A stretch of DNA of 64,000 bases. It comes from Arenicola marina (Eukaryota > Annelida > Polychaeta > Arenicolidae). The notes below the pieces were generated by a model, which was not told where the DNA came from, did not search any database, and saw only the letters and a list, made by a program, of their open reading frames with translations. This document shows positions 26,301-34,010 of the stretch, one piece after another. Position 1 is the stretch's first letter; each line of letters opens with the position of its first letter. Made by a program: the position numbers and the translations under genes. Where the stretch lies: the NCBI GenBank assembly GCA_964019135.1, contig OZ025249.1:4774001-4838000 (forward strand), written 5' to 3'.

Positions 26301-29300
26301 ATGACGTCACTCTCGCGGGCAAGCTGCGTTTGACCGGCGGCGTGGAGTGGAACGACGATCTGGCGGACGTGACGTCACAGAGCTACCGGGCCTTGAAGGA
26401 CGACCTCAACCAGTCGGTCAGTAGCTTCAGATAAATACAGCTGTTAACATATTGTAAGTGTACTTAGCGCCATGTTGTCTCCATTTATTTCTGGTGGGCA
26501 ATATAGATCGGCCCGAAATGTATATTATTTGATATAAATTGGTTCCATGCTAAACAGTGGAGTCACCGTTGTTACTTCATGCCTTGGCTCCACGTTAAAC
26601 TAAGTGCCATACAGCAGTAATAATGACGCACCATAATCATTTGTCATTGCAGCTTACAGACACATTCAGGAAAAGTTCTGCGGGAAGTAATTTTCTGCGG
26701 ATCGAAGACGTAACGTTCAGGTGGGTAACTCATTCTGGATGACGTCATGGATAACGACACCGTCACAGATGACGTCACCTAAACGTACTGATATGCAGCG
26801 ACACGGATTGATTTCATGTAACAATATTATTACAATCGGTTTATTATGAGCTCATTTCATATGAACAATCTATAACAATAGGTTTATTATGAGCTCATTT
26901 CATGTAGACAATCTATAACAATAGGTTTATTACGAGCTCATTTCATGTAGACAATCTATAACAATAGGTTTATTACGAGCTCATTTCATGTAGACAATCT
27001 ATAACAATAGGTTTATTACGAGCTCATTTCATGTAAACAAGCTATAACAATTATTATTACTTTCATTCAATTAAATCCATAACATAGTCCAATTTAATGC
27101 CGGTTCTCTGGGCTCTATGTGAAGGCAATGTGACAATGACCAGCATGCGCCTATTGTTTGTCCCCTCCAGCCCAGGCAGCGTCGTGGTCTCATACGTGGC
27201 GGTCTTTACACCAGCGGCAGAGATCGATACCCAACAGTTAGCAGACACATTCCGACGAGAAATTCAGAACGGAACCGCCTTCAATAAATATGAGATCGAT
27301 CCAGATTTCACCAGCTTCCAGGGTAAGACAGCCTGGGAGTGCTGGATCACCACCCCCAGGGTAAGACAGCCTGGGTGTGCTGGATCACCACCCCCAGGGT
27401 AAGACAGCCTGGGTGTGCTGGATCACCACCCCCAGGATAAGACAGCCTGGGTGTGCTGGATCACCACCCCCAGGGTAAGACAGCCTGGGTGTGCTGGATC
27501 ACCACCCCCAGGGTAAGACAGCCTGGGTGTGCTGGATCACCACCCCCAGGGTAAGACAGCCTGGGTGTGCTGGATCACCACCCCCAGGGTAAGACAGCCT
27601 GGGTGTGCTGGATCACCACCCCCAGGGTAAGACAGCCTGGGTGTGCTGGATCACCACCCCCAGGGTAAGACAGCCTGGGTGTGCTGGATCACCACCCCCA
27701 GGGTAAGACAGCCTGGGTGTGCTGGATCACCACCCCCAAGTGTGGATCATACAGGGATGAAACTCATTCTCAGTCCCACATCGATCATATCTGGCGTTCG
27801 TTATTATAGTTTTGTCGTTTATTTGGCCTTATGGGTTTATCTGACCTCACCCCTTACCCAGTCGTCGATATTAACCTGTGAGGTTATTAACGTGTGACAT
27901 TGGATTCCCCTGTGATGTTATTAACCTGTGATACGATATTAACCTGTGATACGATATTAACCTGCGATACGATATTAACCTGTGATCTCACACTGTCAGC
28001 CAGCTTTGACGTCCGACCCATATTTAATACAGTGACCTGGCCATATCCTGTGATTCGGCTTTGACCTGTAATCTGATATTACCCTGTGTATCAATCTTAC
28101 CGTGTGACCCGGAATTGATCTGACTTGTCCTTGACCTGTGACCTGTCCTTGGCCTGTGACCCGTCCCTAACCTGTGACCTGTCCTTGACCTGTGACCCGT
28201 CCTTGACCTGTAACCCGTCCCTAACCTGTGACCTGTCCTTGACCTGTGTGTATGTGTTTCCCCCAGTGTTTGACCCCCGGACGTCGCCCCCGCGTGGCGT
28301 GGAGACGACCCCCGTACCCGGGGGCGCGCTGACGTCCTACCAGTTCCCGGACTGGTCCATCGGGGTCATCGTGGCCGCCGGGGTGCTCCTCATCTTCTTC
28401 GTCCTCTTCGGCATCGTCATGGTCAGTGCTCCCGTCCCGTCCTCGTCACCTCAGTACCGCATTGGCGAGTTACACAGCGTGTAACAGCCGTAATCATTAC
28501 CAGCGGCTATTCAACGTTAATGATTTTGTTGTGTGGGCAATCAACGTGTGCTTTCACTGGCGATATTATGATAGTGATATTATTAGGAGTTGGCGGGGGT
28601 TGGGGTTGGGGGGGGGGGGGTCTTAACAATGTGTCAATCATCTAATTGCTCTTACATGTAATGCCTAACATGTTCTGACGACGCTTTACGCCCTGGTTGT
28701 TGCAGTGCTGCACGCATAAGCGCAAGAAGGACCGCATGTACAAGTTGAACCAGGAGCCGTCGACGAGTCCCAAGACTCGGTACGCGATGCGTCAGGATGA
28801 CCTGGGCCAGTACCTGATCCTGGTGGAGAAGGAACCCCTGGCGGACGGCAAGCGGGAGCTCCAGGCCCGCCCCGCCCCCACCGCCCCCGCCCCCTCACCC
28901 GCACACAGCGCGCGCACCTCCAGCCCGTCCGACCCCCAGGGGGCCAGCTCGCAAGGCTCGGCTTCCGGTTACCGTTTGCGGCAGCAGATGGAAAGGCGGT
29001 CTTCTGGCGGAAGTGGCTCCACGGTCCTCGTCCGCCCGGTCAACGGCGGCGCGCGCACCCAGGTCAACGGGGGCTTCACCGGTGACGTCATCATGACTAG
29101 CGCCGACGTCAGCCCGACCCCCTCCTCCGTCCGCCCCCCCGTCCCCGCCCCGCGCCAGCTGAGTCGCCGACACACGCCGCCAGACGGCAACAGCTCCATT
29201 GAGGAGGATGAGGACACAGACACCGTGGGTCGAGGCCTAGATCAAGGTCACGGCTCAGGTCAAGGTCACAATGTACCGGACCGGGGTGACGACTCCACGG

Positions 29301-30697
29301 GGACATGCATCGTGGAGATGCAAGCCTACGAGAAGTTTCCGGAAGATGGCGTTGTGGTGGTGGGCGGCGACACCATAGAGCTGCACGCGGACCCCAGGAA
29401 ACCGGAGACTGAACAGAAAGTGGTAATCAATTAATTGTGTTTACCTTCTTGGTGTAGTTATAGAACTAGATTTTCCCATTTGGTAATCTGCTTCCGTTAC
29501 CTGCATTACGCGACCTGATCCATATACACATTTCTAAATTACTATTAGACTGGGGAGGCGCATGACTTTAACTCACACCCTCGTCGGCGTGGGCATGACT
29601 ATTCAGTTCCTGTTTTATATTTAATTAATAAAACTTATTATTAACGCATGCCAGCGATTGATGCATTTTTACAGCTCTATCGGTGTATATACTATCAACT
29701 GGCAATGATGGTAAACTGTGAAACATATTTTCCACGATTCTGTAGTATTTTATTATATATAAATACTATCGTAATCGGTTCGAAAATGGTTTCTTATGTC
29801 TAGTCCTTTGCCTTTCAGTCTTCCTTCTAGTCTACAGTGTACAAGAATTGTTCAAATATTGTGGTAAGACTTATTCTGAACACCTGGTCTGTCGCGACGC
29901 AATCTTTTGATACATACTGCATGTCACATATTCACTCGACACTTTTTGAACTTATTTCATAACGGAATTCTTATGGAATTCTTACTAATCTGGGTTTTAG
30001 TAACAGTGATTTTTACTTCGTTAAATTAATATTAAATGGGTCTTTGTAAAGAATATGGTTCGCTACCGTATGCTCTGCGTCTATTGTTAGGACTACCTCA
30101 TTTTATTCACCCAAACAACGGACTTATTAAGTCAAAATCATTGACTGCAGTCCGATATTAACTTAAATATTTGCAATCGCCCCTATATCTATAATAGACG
30201 CAACTACAGCCCGTAAGATTGACTTCTATTCCACATACGCGAATACTAATTTTTTATCGCAGATCGTAGAAGAGGGAATCTACTGCCTTGCTAGTGATAT
30301 CGACGCGTTTGCCCTTGAGGAGTCCTTGACCAGCGTTCACGATGAGGAGGCCGAGCGACGGGTCACGGACGCCACTGACCACCCAGCGGGGTTGGAGGGC
30401 GGGGAGGGGCACTGGACTGAGGGGGAGGGGCAGGGGGGCGAGGGGGAGGGGGGTGGGCAATGGCTCCCCGACGAGGACGGGAACTGGTCGGAGCGGGAGG
30501 AGGAGCGGGAGGGGGAGGGACACAGCAGGGCGTGGGCCTCCAGTCCCGCCATGGAGAGTGATTTCGATGACGGGTACACGGACAGCAGCAGCATCCGGGA
30601 CCTGTTTGACGGGGCTCTCATCATCACCTACGGCGACGGGGACCCCACCTGGACCCTATACGACGAAATCATGGAGGCGTGGCAGACGCATCTGTGA
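5254..30697 (+). CDS. Large mucin-like membrane protein with three self-cleaving SEA domains (gene 1, 13 coding exons)
   Basis: I reconstructed this gene from splice sites and reading phase. Coding exons are 5254-5365, 14264-17331, 17569-17636, 18052-18194, 18890-22605, 22843-22910, 23422-23564, 24261-26416, 26653-26720, 27171-27322, 28267-28421, 28706-29422 and 30263-30697. Every junction keeps frame, giving about 3,666 residues. In order these are a signal peptide (1-38), mucin block 1, SEA1 (about 1024-1130), mucin block 2, SEA2 (about 2333-2439), mucin block 3, SEA3 (about 3122-3231), a transmembrane helix (about 3261-3283) and a cytoplasmic tail of roughly 380 residues. Each SEA domain has the GSVVV motif at which MUC1 cleaves itself between Gly and Ser. 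The likely role is a cell-surface mucin on an epithelium. That role follows from the architecture; orthology to any named mucin is not claimed. Confidence 0.85.
7559..8190. repeat. Minisatellite, 15-bp unit, about 42 copies
   Basis: The unit is close to GGCAGCCGTTACACG, with GACAGCC and GCGGCCA variants arranged in longer blocks; the block around 7850-8030 recurs near 8030-8190. The unit is a multiple of 3 bases and lacks stops, so several open frames run through it. I treat these as by-products. Confidence 0.95.
8198..9303. repeat. Minisatellite, 30-bp unit, about 37 copies
   Basis: The unit holds TTACACGGCGGCCGTTA followed by GGTGGTCCAGCTA. Copies differ mainly at one base (CCAGC, CCGGC or CGAGC). 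It directly abuts the 15-bp array and shares its TTACACGGC-GCCGTTA core. It is open in a forward frame (YYTAAVRWSG per unit) and a reverse frame (GPPNGRRVIA per unit), because 30 is divisible by 3 and the unit lacks stops. Confidence 0.95.
9420..9600 (+). repeat. Possible old tRNA-derived SINE
   Basis: A B-box-like GGGTTCGAACC near 9470 is preceded by a tRNA-like stretch, with a unique tail after it. No target-site duplication was found and the A box is unclear. Confidence 0.35.
9719..9838. repeat. C-rich repeat, 27-28-bp unit, about 4 copies
   Basis: The unit consists of CCACCCCCCACCCCAGCCAG followed by CCGCCCTC. It is a short array inside intron 1 of gene 1. Confidence 0.85.
11277..12095. 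repeat. Minisatellite, 20-bp unit, about 41 copies
   Basis: The unit is GGTCGTTGACATGGCAGCCG with common variants ATGACAGCC, GTTTACATG and GTGGACATG. A higher-order segment near 11360-11600 recurs near 11700-11910. Three units make 60 bases, so a long reverse-strand frame rich in MSTTRLPCQRPG appears. It has no gene-like ends and is not called as coding. Confidence 0.95.
12640..14080. repeat. Minisatellite, 61-bp unit, about 23 copies
   Basis: The unit includes GACGAGTACTTTGGTGGTAC and then CCTGGTCTGGT, with a KpnI-type GGTACC in nearly every copy. Alternative forms GGTGTCATGG and GGTCTGATGG are interspersed. It ends about 180 bp before the acceptor of exon 2. Confidence 0.95.
14264..17331 (+). 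CDS. Gene 1 exon 2: mucin block 1 and start of SEA1
   Basis: The exon begins in phase 1 after a T-run acceptor and ends GCG before gtgagt in phase 0. It encodes 1,023 residues. First comes a short unique region, then Gly-rich GEGGVPGEGGV-type hexapeptides (14380-14570), then a Ser/Thr/Pro-rich linker. About 37 copies of a 14-residue repeat (VVMTTAAGVETQPP) follow, then seven or so copies of a 22-residue repeat containing EEADNMTTAAAEATQPP. The last 37 residues (GQLRLAEGVEWNDDL and following) are the first strand and helix of a SEA domain. The many Thr and Pro residues indicate dense O-glycosylation. Confidence 0.85.
14380..14570 (+). repeat. Coding repeat, 18-bp unit (Gly-rich hexapeptide)
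   Basis: The units encode GEGGVP, GEGGVL or GEGGML. This block contains no Thr, unlike the rest of the mucin exon. It resembles elastic or structural protein repeats in composition only. Confidence 0.8.
14958..16528 (+). repeat. Coding minisatellite, 42-bp unit, about 37 copies
   Basis: The unit encodes VVMTTAAGVETQPP, with E for G and L for P variants. Larger blocks of three to six units recur, for example around 15470-15600, 15600-15720 and 15720-15850, which suggests recent multi-unit amplification. Frame is kept throughout. Confidence 0.95.
16529..17005 (+). repeat. Coding minisatellite, 66-bp unit, about 7 copies
   Basis: The unit encodes TTAAAEATQPPVMVTAEEADNM, with a shortened form (VVTANMTTAAAEATQPP). 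It is the same repeat type as the large array in exon 5. Each copy carries an Asn-Met-Thr glycosylation sequon. Confidence 0.9.
17569..17636 (+). CDS. Gene 1 exon 3: SEA1 middle
   Basis: This is a 68-base exon between TTTTTCCAG and gtatac. It enters in phase 0 and leaves in phase 2, and it encodes LRDLFMKTKQSENFVGIEDI plus QF. This is the SEA segment leading into the strand before the cleavage loop. Exons 6 and 9 have the same length and phases. Confidence 0.85.
17660..17849 (+). repeat. tRNA-derived SINE with 13-bp target-site duplication
   Basis: The element of about 190 bp lies in the intron after exon 3. Its head has tRNA-like boxes (TGGTGTAGTGGTTAGCGCAC and GGTTCGAATCC) and its tail ends in a CATTTCATTTCA run. 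The 13-bp duplication CTTCAATGGCAAG occurs at 17647-17659 and 17850-17862. The matching position in module 2 (around 22918-22930) has a single copy and no insert. Confidence 0.9.
18052..18194 (+). CDS. Gene 1 exon 4: SEA1 C-terminal half with cleavage site
   Basis: This 143-base exon follows a CA-repeat acceptor tract and ends GAGG before gtaagt, in phase 1. With the split Ser codon it reads SPGSVVVYFKAVF, then a helix (AEDLADAFSQEAAQSF) and NYTLDPAFEFEG. GSVVV matches the MUC1 autoproteolysis motif. NYT is a predicted N-glycosylation site. Confidence 0.85.
18190..18440. repeat. Donor-proximal repeat after exon 4
   Basis: Copies of GGGTGAGGGTGAGTGGGTGA followed by a CCCTAGCTCAGCCGTCACGG segment start at the exon 4 donor itself. 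The same array follows exon 7 (23560-23815). Many units contain donor-like GGTGAGT. Confidence 0.85.
18667..18855 (+). repeat. tRNA-derived SINE, older copy in module 1
   Basis: The tRNA-like head (GTAGTGTACTGGTTAGTGCA, then GGGTTCATATCC) and the tail with TTGTGTGCACAAAAGCGGC are more diverged than in the 17660 element. An orthologous copy sits at the same place in module 2 (24057-24220), so it predates the module duplication. It ends about 35 bp before the acceptor of exon 5. Confidence 0.8.
18890..22605 (+). CDS. Gene 1 exon 5: chimeric mucin block 2 and start of SEA2
   Basis: This is the largest exon, 3,716 bases, entering in phase 1 and leaving in phase 0. It starts like exon 8 (VLRPAVPRTEPTVGSTLARG, then KAVEVTTP-type octapeptides). 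Near 19493-19503 it switches in frame to the 22-residue EEADNMTTAAAEATQPP repeat typical of the end of exon 2, which continues for about 41 copies. Its last part, including GQLRLAEGVEWNDDL, is almost identical to the end of exon 2. Protein role: a densely O- and N-glycosylated extracellular spacer ending in the first part of SEA2. Confidence 0.85.
19500..22275 (+). repeat. Coding minisatellite, 66-bp unit, about 41 copies
   Basis: Each unit encodes a 22-residue repeat with MTTAAAEATQPPVMVTAEE and ADN. Several copies share a 15-base in-frame deletion (DNMTATQPP) at 20730, 20975 and 21560. The surrounding block recurs about 250 bp apart, showing multi-unit duplication. A long reverse-strand frame runs through it as a by-product. 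Confidence 0.95.
22843..22910 (+). CDS. Gene 1 exon 6: SEA2 middle
   Basis: This 68-base exon has the same phases as exon 3 and encodes LTDLFMKTKQSENFVGIEDI plus QF. It differs from exon 3 by one residue (T for R). The flanking introns are also nearly identical to those of module 1. Confidence 0.85.
22911..23421 (+). other. Gene 1 intron 6
   Basis: The intron begins like the module 1 intron but lacks its SINE, and it holds about 300 bp of sequence (roughly 22960-23330) absent from module 1. The last 90 bp, with a C-run and CA repeat, match module 1 again. No exon is seen. Confidence 0.7.
23422..23564 (+). CDS. Gene 1 exon 7: SEA2 C-terminal half with cleavage site
   Basis: This 143-base exon has the same phases as exon 4. 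It encodes SPGSVVVYFKAVF and then the helix AEDLADTFSQEAAQSF. It differs from exon 4 at two residues (L for V, T for A). The GSVVV autoproteolysis motif is intact. Confidence 0.85.
23560..23815. repeat. Donor-proximal repeat after exon 7
   Basis: This is the same GGGTGAGGGTGAGTGGGTGA-type array as after exon 4, with a different copy arrangement, so it has turned over since the module duplication. Confidence 0.85.
24057..24220 (+). repeat. tRNA-derived SINE, older copy in module 2
   Basis: This is the paralogous copy of the SINE at 18667-18855 in the same intron position, with a deletion in the tail around the GGGGGGTTCTCTGACCC segment. The shared position shows that it was duplicated with the module, not independently inserted. 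Confidence 0.8.
24261..26416 (+). CDS. Gene 1 exon 8: mucin block 3 and start of SEA3
   Basis: The exon enters in phase 1 with the same 5' sequence as exon 5 (VLRPAVPRTEPTVGSTLARG) and encodes 719 residues. The body is built of octapeptides such as KVVEVTTP, KAVEVTTP, KAVEITTP and RAVDSTTS. The end (LAGKLRLTGGVEWNDDLADV) is a diverged SEA start. The donor is gtcagt, weaker than in modules 1 and 2, but phase and position match exons 2 and 5. Confidence 0.82.
24470..26190 (+). repeat. Coding minisatellite, 24-bp unit in 96-bp higher-order repeats
   Basis: Each 24-base monomer encodes an octapeptide (KAVEVTTP family). Four monomers (KVVEVTTP, KAVEVTTP, KAVEITTP, RAVDSTTS) make a 96-base higher-order unit. 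A larger block around 25300-25560 is repeated near 25720-25980. Thr is abundant and Pro closes most units, as in mucins. Confidence 0.95.
26653..26720 (+). CDS. Gene 1 exon 9: SEA3 middle
   Basis: This 68-base exon has the same phases as exons 3 and 6 and encodes LTDTFRKSSAGSNFLRIEDV plus TF. It is clearly diverged from the other two copies, which shows that module 3 separated earlier. Confidence 0.85.
26836..27056. repeat. Tandem repeat, 43-bp unit, about 5 copies
   Basis: The unit includes GAGCTCATTTCATGTAGACA followed by ATCTATAACAATAGG. It lies in the intron between exons 9 and 10. Confidence 0.9.
27171..27322 (+). CDS. Gene 1 exon 10: SEA3 C-terminal half with cleavage site
   Basis: The acceptor is TCCCCTCCAG and the donor is gtaaga at 27323, phase 1. 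The exon encodes SPGSVVVSYVAVFTP, the helix IDTQQLADTFRREIQ and a tail with NGT (a predicted N-glycosylation site), ending DPDFTSFQG. It is three codons longer than exons 4 and 7. GSVVV is intact. Confidence 0.85.
27316..27737. repeat. Minisatellite, 39-bp unit, about 11 copies, seeded on a splice donor
   Basis: The unit is GGGTAAGACAGCCTGGGTGT followed by GCTGGATCACCACCCCCAG. Its first copy spans the exon 10 donor, so every copy repeats CAGGGTAAGA, a near-consensus 5' splice site. Confidence 0.95.
27895..28250. repeat. Two 18-bp repeat tracts in intron 10
   Basis: At 27895-27985 the unit is GTGATACGATATTAACCT, about 4-5 copies. At 28120-28250 it is CTGTGACCTGTCCTTGAC, about 7 copies. Both are pyrimidine-rich, and the second ends just before the acceptor of exon 11. 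Confidence 0.85.
28267..28421 (+). CDS. Gene 1 exon 11: juxtamembrane stem and transmembrane helix
   Basis: The exon enters in phase 1 after CCCCCAG and encodes 52 residues. A Pro-rich stem (VFDPRTSPPRGVETTPVPGG) is followed by the helix WSIGVIVAAGVLLIFFVLFG plus IVM. The donor is gtcagt and the exit is phase 0. The next exon starts with Cys-Cys and basic residues, so the topology is outside to inside (type I). Confidence 0.88.
28706..29422 (+). CDS. Gene 1 exon 12: proximal cytoplasmic tail
   Basis: The tail starts CCTHKRKKDRMYK, a stop-transfer signal with two possibly palmitoylated Cys residues. It contains a proline motif PPVPAPR that fits a class II SH3 ligand (PxxPxR), acidic Ser clusters (SSIEEDEDTDT) and tyrosines (QYLILVEK). 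The donor at 29423 is gtaatc, which is weak. Reading through adds VIN and a stop, so an alternative short tail is possible. Confidence 0.8.
29423..30262 (+). other. Gene 1 intron 12
   Basis: AT-rich unique sequence with no repeats and no other exon seen. It ends with a T-run and ATCGCAG acceptor. Confidence 0.65.
30263..30697 (+). CDS. Gene 1 exon 13: distal cytoplasmic tail with PDZ ligand
   Basis: The exon enters in phase 0 with IVEEGIYCLASDIDAFALEE. A Gly/Glu-rich low-complexity stretch (GEGQGGEGEGGG) follows, then the conserved-looking end YTDSSSIRDLFDGALIITYG. The last residues are AWQTHL before TGA. T-H-L fits a class I PDZ-binding motif (S/T-x-hydrophobic). The tail is strongly acidic. 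Confidence 0.75.
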   Translation: MVEEGIYCLASDIDAFALEESLTSVHDEEAERRVTDATDHPAGLEGGEGHWTEGEGQGGEGEGGGQWLPDEDGNWSEREEEREGEGHSRAWASSPAMESDFDDGYTDSSSIRDLFDGALIITYGDGDPTWTLYDEIMEAWQTHL

Positions 30698-30789
30698 CGT
30701 CATCGTCCTTATTAGGGTGGTGACGCGTGGTGGGTGTGACGTCATTGTGGTAAAGGAGACCTGAGAAATACGGGACATGACATAAGTTG

Positions 30790-31115
30790 TGACAGATTTA
30801 TTGTCACTGTGGTGACCTGACATATATGTCGTCATGGGTATATAGTGGTGATCTGACATATATGTCGGACTGAGTACATAATGGTGATCTGACATATATG
30901 ACGTCATGGTTATATAGTGGTGATCTGACATATATGACGTCATGGTTATATAGTGGTGATCTGACATATATGACGTCATGGTTATATAGTGGTGATCTGA
31001 CATATATGACGTCATGGTTATATAGTGGTGATCTGACATATATGACGTCATGGTTATATAGTGGTGATCTGACATATATGACGTCATGGTTATATAGTGG
31101 TGATCTGACATATAT
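30790..31115. repeat. Minisatellite, 36-bp unit, about 9 copies, with TGACGTCA
   Basis: The unit is TATATGACGTCATGGTTATA followed by TAGTGGTGATCTGACA. Six copies contain the perfect palindrome TGACGTCA (the cAMP-response-element consensus), near 30899, 30935, 30971, 31007, 31043 and 31079. Confidence 0.93.
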
Positions 31116-32567
31116 ATATATGACCGTATGGTCATATGGTGAGGAGGTATTGATGTATGTCGCCACCTTAACGATGTGGGGATGAACGCCGTCTAATGGC
31201 TGATTAATTTATCCAAGTGTTGCATTAATACTGAAGTGTCAACGCTCATCTGACATCAATGGCCTCAGCCCCAAAGCACAGCGTTCTATTGACGTTTTAG
31301 CGCTTGAACGTAATGTCTGTTTTATACAACAATAGTCATAACGCCGATGACGGCATGGGGTTAGCCTTTGTCATAACGTGCCCGGTTGGAGGAGTGATGG
31401 CGCATCCCGCGTGAGGTAAGGATCCTCAGAGCTCTCATACCGGGCCAGGTGCAGGGCCGCCGCCGCGGGTTCGGGTTGAAGTGGTCACCATAGCGATGTC
31501 GCCGTACAGCGAGAGTCCACTGTACTCCGGGCACGAACAAATGAACGTCACTTCATGTCGCGCTTCAGAGCCGCATCAACACTTTCAGATCCAAAGATAC
31601 TTTGTACCGAATCCTTCTTGGTAACCAATCAATGCGCGTGTGTTATAATAATCAAAATATACCAATGAAAATATACCAATGAAAATATACCAATGAGATA
31701 TTCACCAGCTCTGTTTCATAATGTCACTTTCACGAGATGCCAAGGGAATGGTACAAGTGCTTCACGACAAAGCGCCCCACCTATTTCATGCCCACCTAGC
31801 TTGCCGCCTTTGTCATCCGGGGCTTAAACTTACCCGTTTCTGTAATTCGTCCCACAAGTCTTGAAACAATATTAATATGAGATCAAGATTTAATGTCAAA
31901 CATCTATTGCATGTGAACCTGTGTGCGTGAATGTCGCAGATAATGGTGTGTACTTCGAGTCACGTGGCCTGCGTAGGCTCATAACGCTTTGGTAACGTTG
32001 TCATAACGTCATCACGACCACTTTTGCAGCTCATATCATTATGTGACCCGCTAGGGTTTCCGTTTGTGGACCCAATCATTTCATCACCATCTTCATCATC
32101 AAAACACTCGCCTACCGCGTTCACAAAGGATCCCGTTGCAGCAGGGCAGGACTACGCTATGAATGCTAGCATAATGCTGTACATGTACATTATATATATG
32201 TATAAACCCTAGCGTTTCAGCAACTGGACATGAAGCGTTATATTTTTTTACTTCAGTTGACTGTCATGTTACGTGCACTTGTCCCTCGTGTTTGAAGCTC
32301 GCAGACTGCACGGCTTGTTATGAATTGTGATTGTACAGATGTAATTTTGACAGATTGTACAAATAATGTAGTTGTGTTCTGAACTTACACCATGGTGCGG
32401 TTAGCGTCTAGAGTTATAAATCGTGTGAGAAGACTCGTAACAGAAGTGTTCTGTATTGTTGTACATTTAATTCATTTGTAAAAGAAAATCACTTCTTTAA
32501 CACAAATATTCTTATTTTCTGTAACTCAGTATTATATTGTATAAAATCAGTTTTTTCACCAATGTGG

Positions 32568-32573
32568 AATAAA
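32568..32573 (+). promoter_or_regulatory. Polyadenylation signal AATAAA, gene 1
   Basis: AATAAA is followed by a T/G-rich stretch (AATGTTACC and downstream). It is the first good signal found after the gene 1 stop codon. Confidence 0.55.
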
Positions 32574-32879
32574 TGTACACGCTTGAGAATAATGTTACCT
32601 TAGGCTTGGCGTTATGTGTCCCTCGTTGTAGCGTGACGTCACCGGTCGTCACACAAATGCACGTCATTTACCTGACGCTATAATAAGCACCAGGTCTCAA
32701 TGAATAACAGGCCGCCTAACGTCGAGGATGGAGATAGGAGGGGTAGTGCAGAGGGTGGGGTGGGACCAGGGGTCTTTTCAATTGCGTTCCTCTAATTTGG
32801 GGTCAGAAGGGCCTTGTTCATCTTGCATATTTTTGTTTGAGCCTGGCGTCTACCTAAAAGCAGTACAATAGCGGGCTTA

Positions 32880-33330
32880 GACCTTCCAATCTGTGAAGTA
32901 ACGGATACAAACCTTCCAATCCCTGAAGCAACGGCTATATACCTTCTACAATTCCGGGAATAACGGCTAAATAGACCTTGCGACAAAGACCTTGCTATGA
33001 CACGGTCTTTGCTTCCACCCCGTGAAGTAACGGCTATAGACCTTCCAATACCTGACTTAAGCGTTATAGACCCTTCAATCCTTTGAAGTAACGAATATAA
33101 ACCATCAAATCTATGGAGTAACTGCCATAGACTTTCCAATCCACGGAGTAACGGCCATAGACTTTCTAATCCATGGAGTAACGGCCATAGACTTTCCAAT
33201 CCGTGGAGTAACGGCCATAGACTTTGCAATCCGTGGAGTAACGGCCATAGACTTCCCAATCCGTGGAGTATCGGCTATAAACCTTCCAATGTCCGAAGTA
33301 GCGGCTGTAAATCGTCCAATCTCAGAAGTA
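32880..33330. repeat. Degenerate tandem repeat, 30-bp unit
   Basis: The unit is ACGGCCATAGACTTTCCAAT followed by CCGTGGAGTA. Copies at 33110-33260 are near-identical; the outer copies are diverged, so the array is old at its edges. Confidence 0.85.
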
Positions 33331-33723
33331 CCGATCGCGTGAGACCACAACACGCAGCCATGGGTCGCCAATATTGGGGTCACAGGGTACAATGCTAAAA
33401 ACACCCAACACTGATATGGCGCGCACAGCACAGTTATGACAATTAAAAGTTACAGCAACGCTTTGGTCACACATCTCCCCACACACACGACACAGCTCAT
33501 TGTCATGACGACGACCTGGGATAATACGAGTTATCCACTTGTGACCGTCCTCATAAGGACAGTGCTGGCGTCCCCACGTGACCTGACGACCAATGGAGGT
33601 GAGCCGGGCTGGTCAGTAAGGTCAAGCATGGTCACGTGCAGGCTACCATAGGGAACTTGTAATATTGACTGACGGGGTTGAAAAGTTCTCACTTGTTCCA
33701 ATAAAATGTTACCATGCGTGATG

Positions 33724-34010
33724 CACGGGCAGATGTAGGCAAGTGAAAAGGGGTAAACCAGGGAGGGGCATGTCACAGGGCTGGGGGGGGGGGTAACTGA
33801 TAACTTGCGACCGAGGGGGTGGGGGTGAAAATGACCGGGTACGACCGGGAGGAGGGGGGGCACCTGAGCTTTTGTCATTGGGGGGGGGGGTACATCTACA
33901 ACATGTCATTTTGCAATGTATTTAGTCATTCTACTTACAGGGTATGCTCAAATTTCCATGGGGTGGGGGGGGTGCAACTCTCCCCCCCCCCCACCCTAGA
34001 TCCGCCCCTA
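33724..34010. mobile_element. Possible hAT-type MITE, diverged
   Basis: The right end TAGATCCGCCCCT and a degraded left end (CACGGGCAGATGTAGG) resemble the inverted termini of the clear element at 55827-55958. The interior shares AACTTGCGACCG with that element. Target-site duplications are not clear. Confidence 0.4.

Larger units (their letters stand above)
30698..32590 (+). other. Gene 1 putative 3' untranslated region
   Basis: The segment runs from the stop codon to just after an AATAAA at 32568. It includes the 36-bp TGACGTCA array and otherwise unique sequence. The first good AATAAA after the stop is at 32568, so the length is an inference. Confidence 0.5.
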
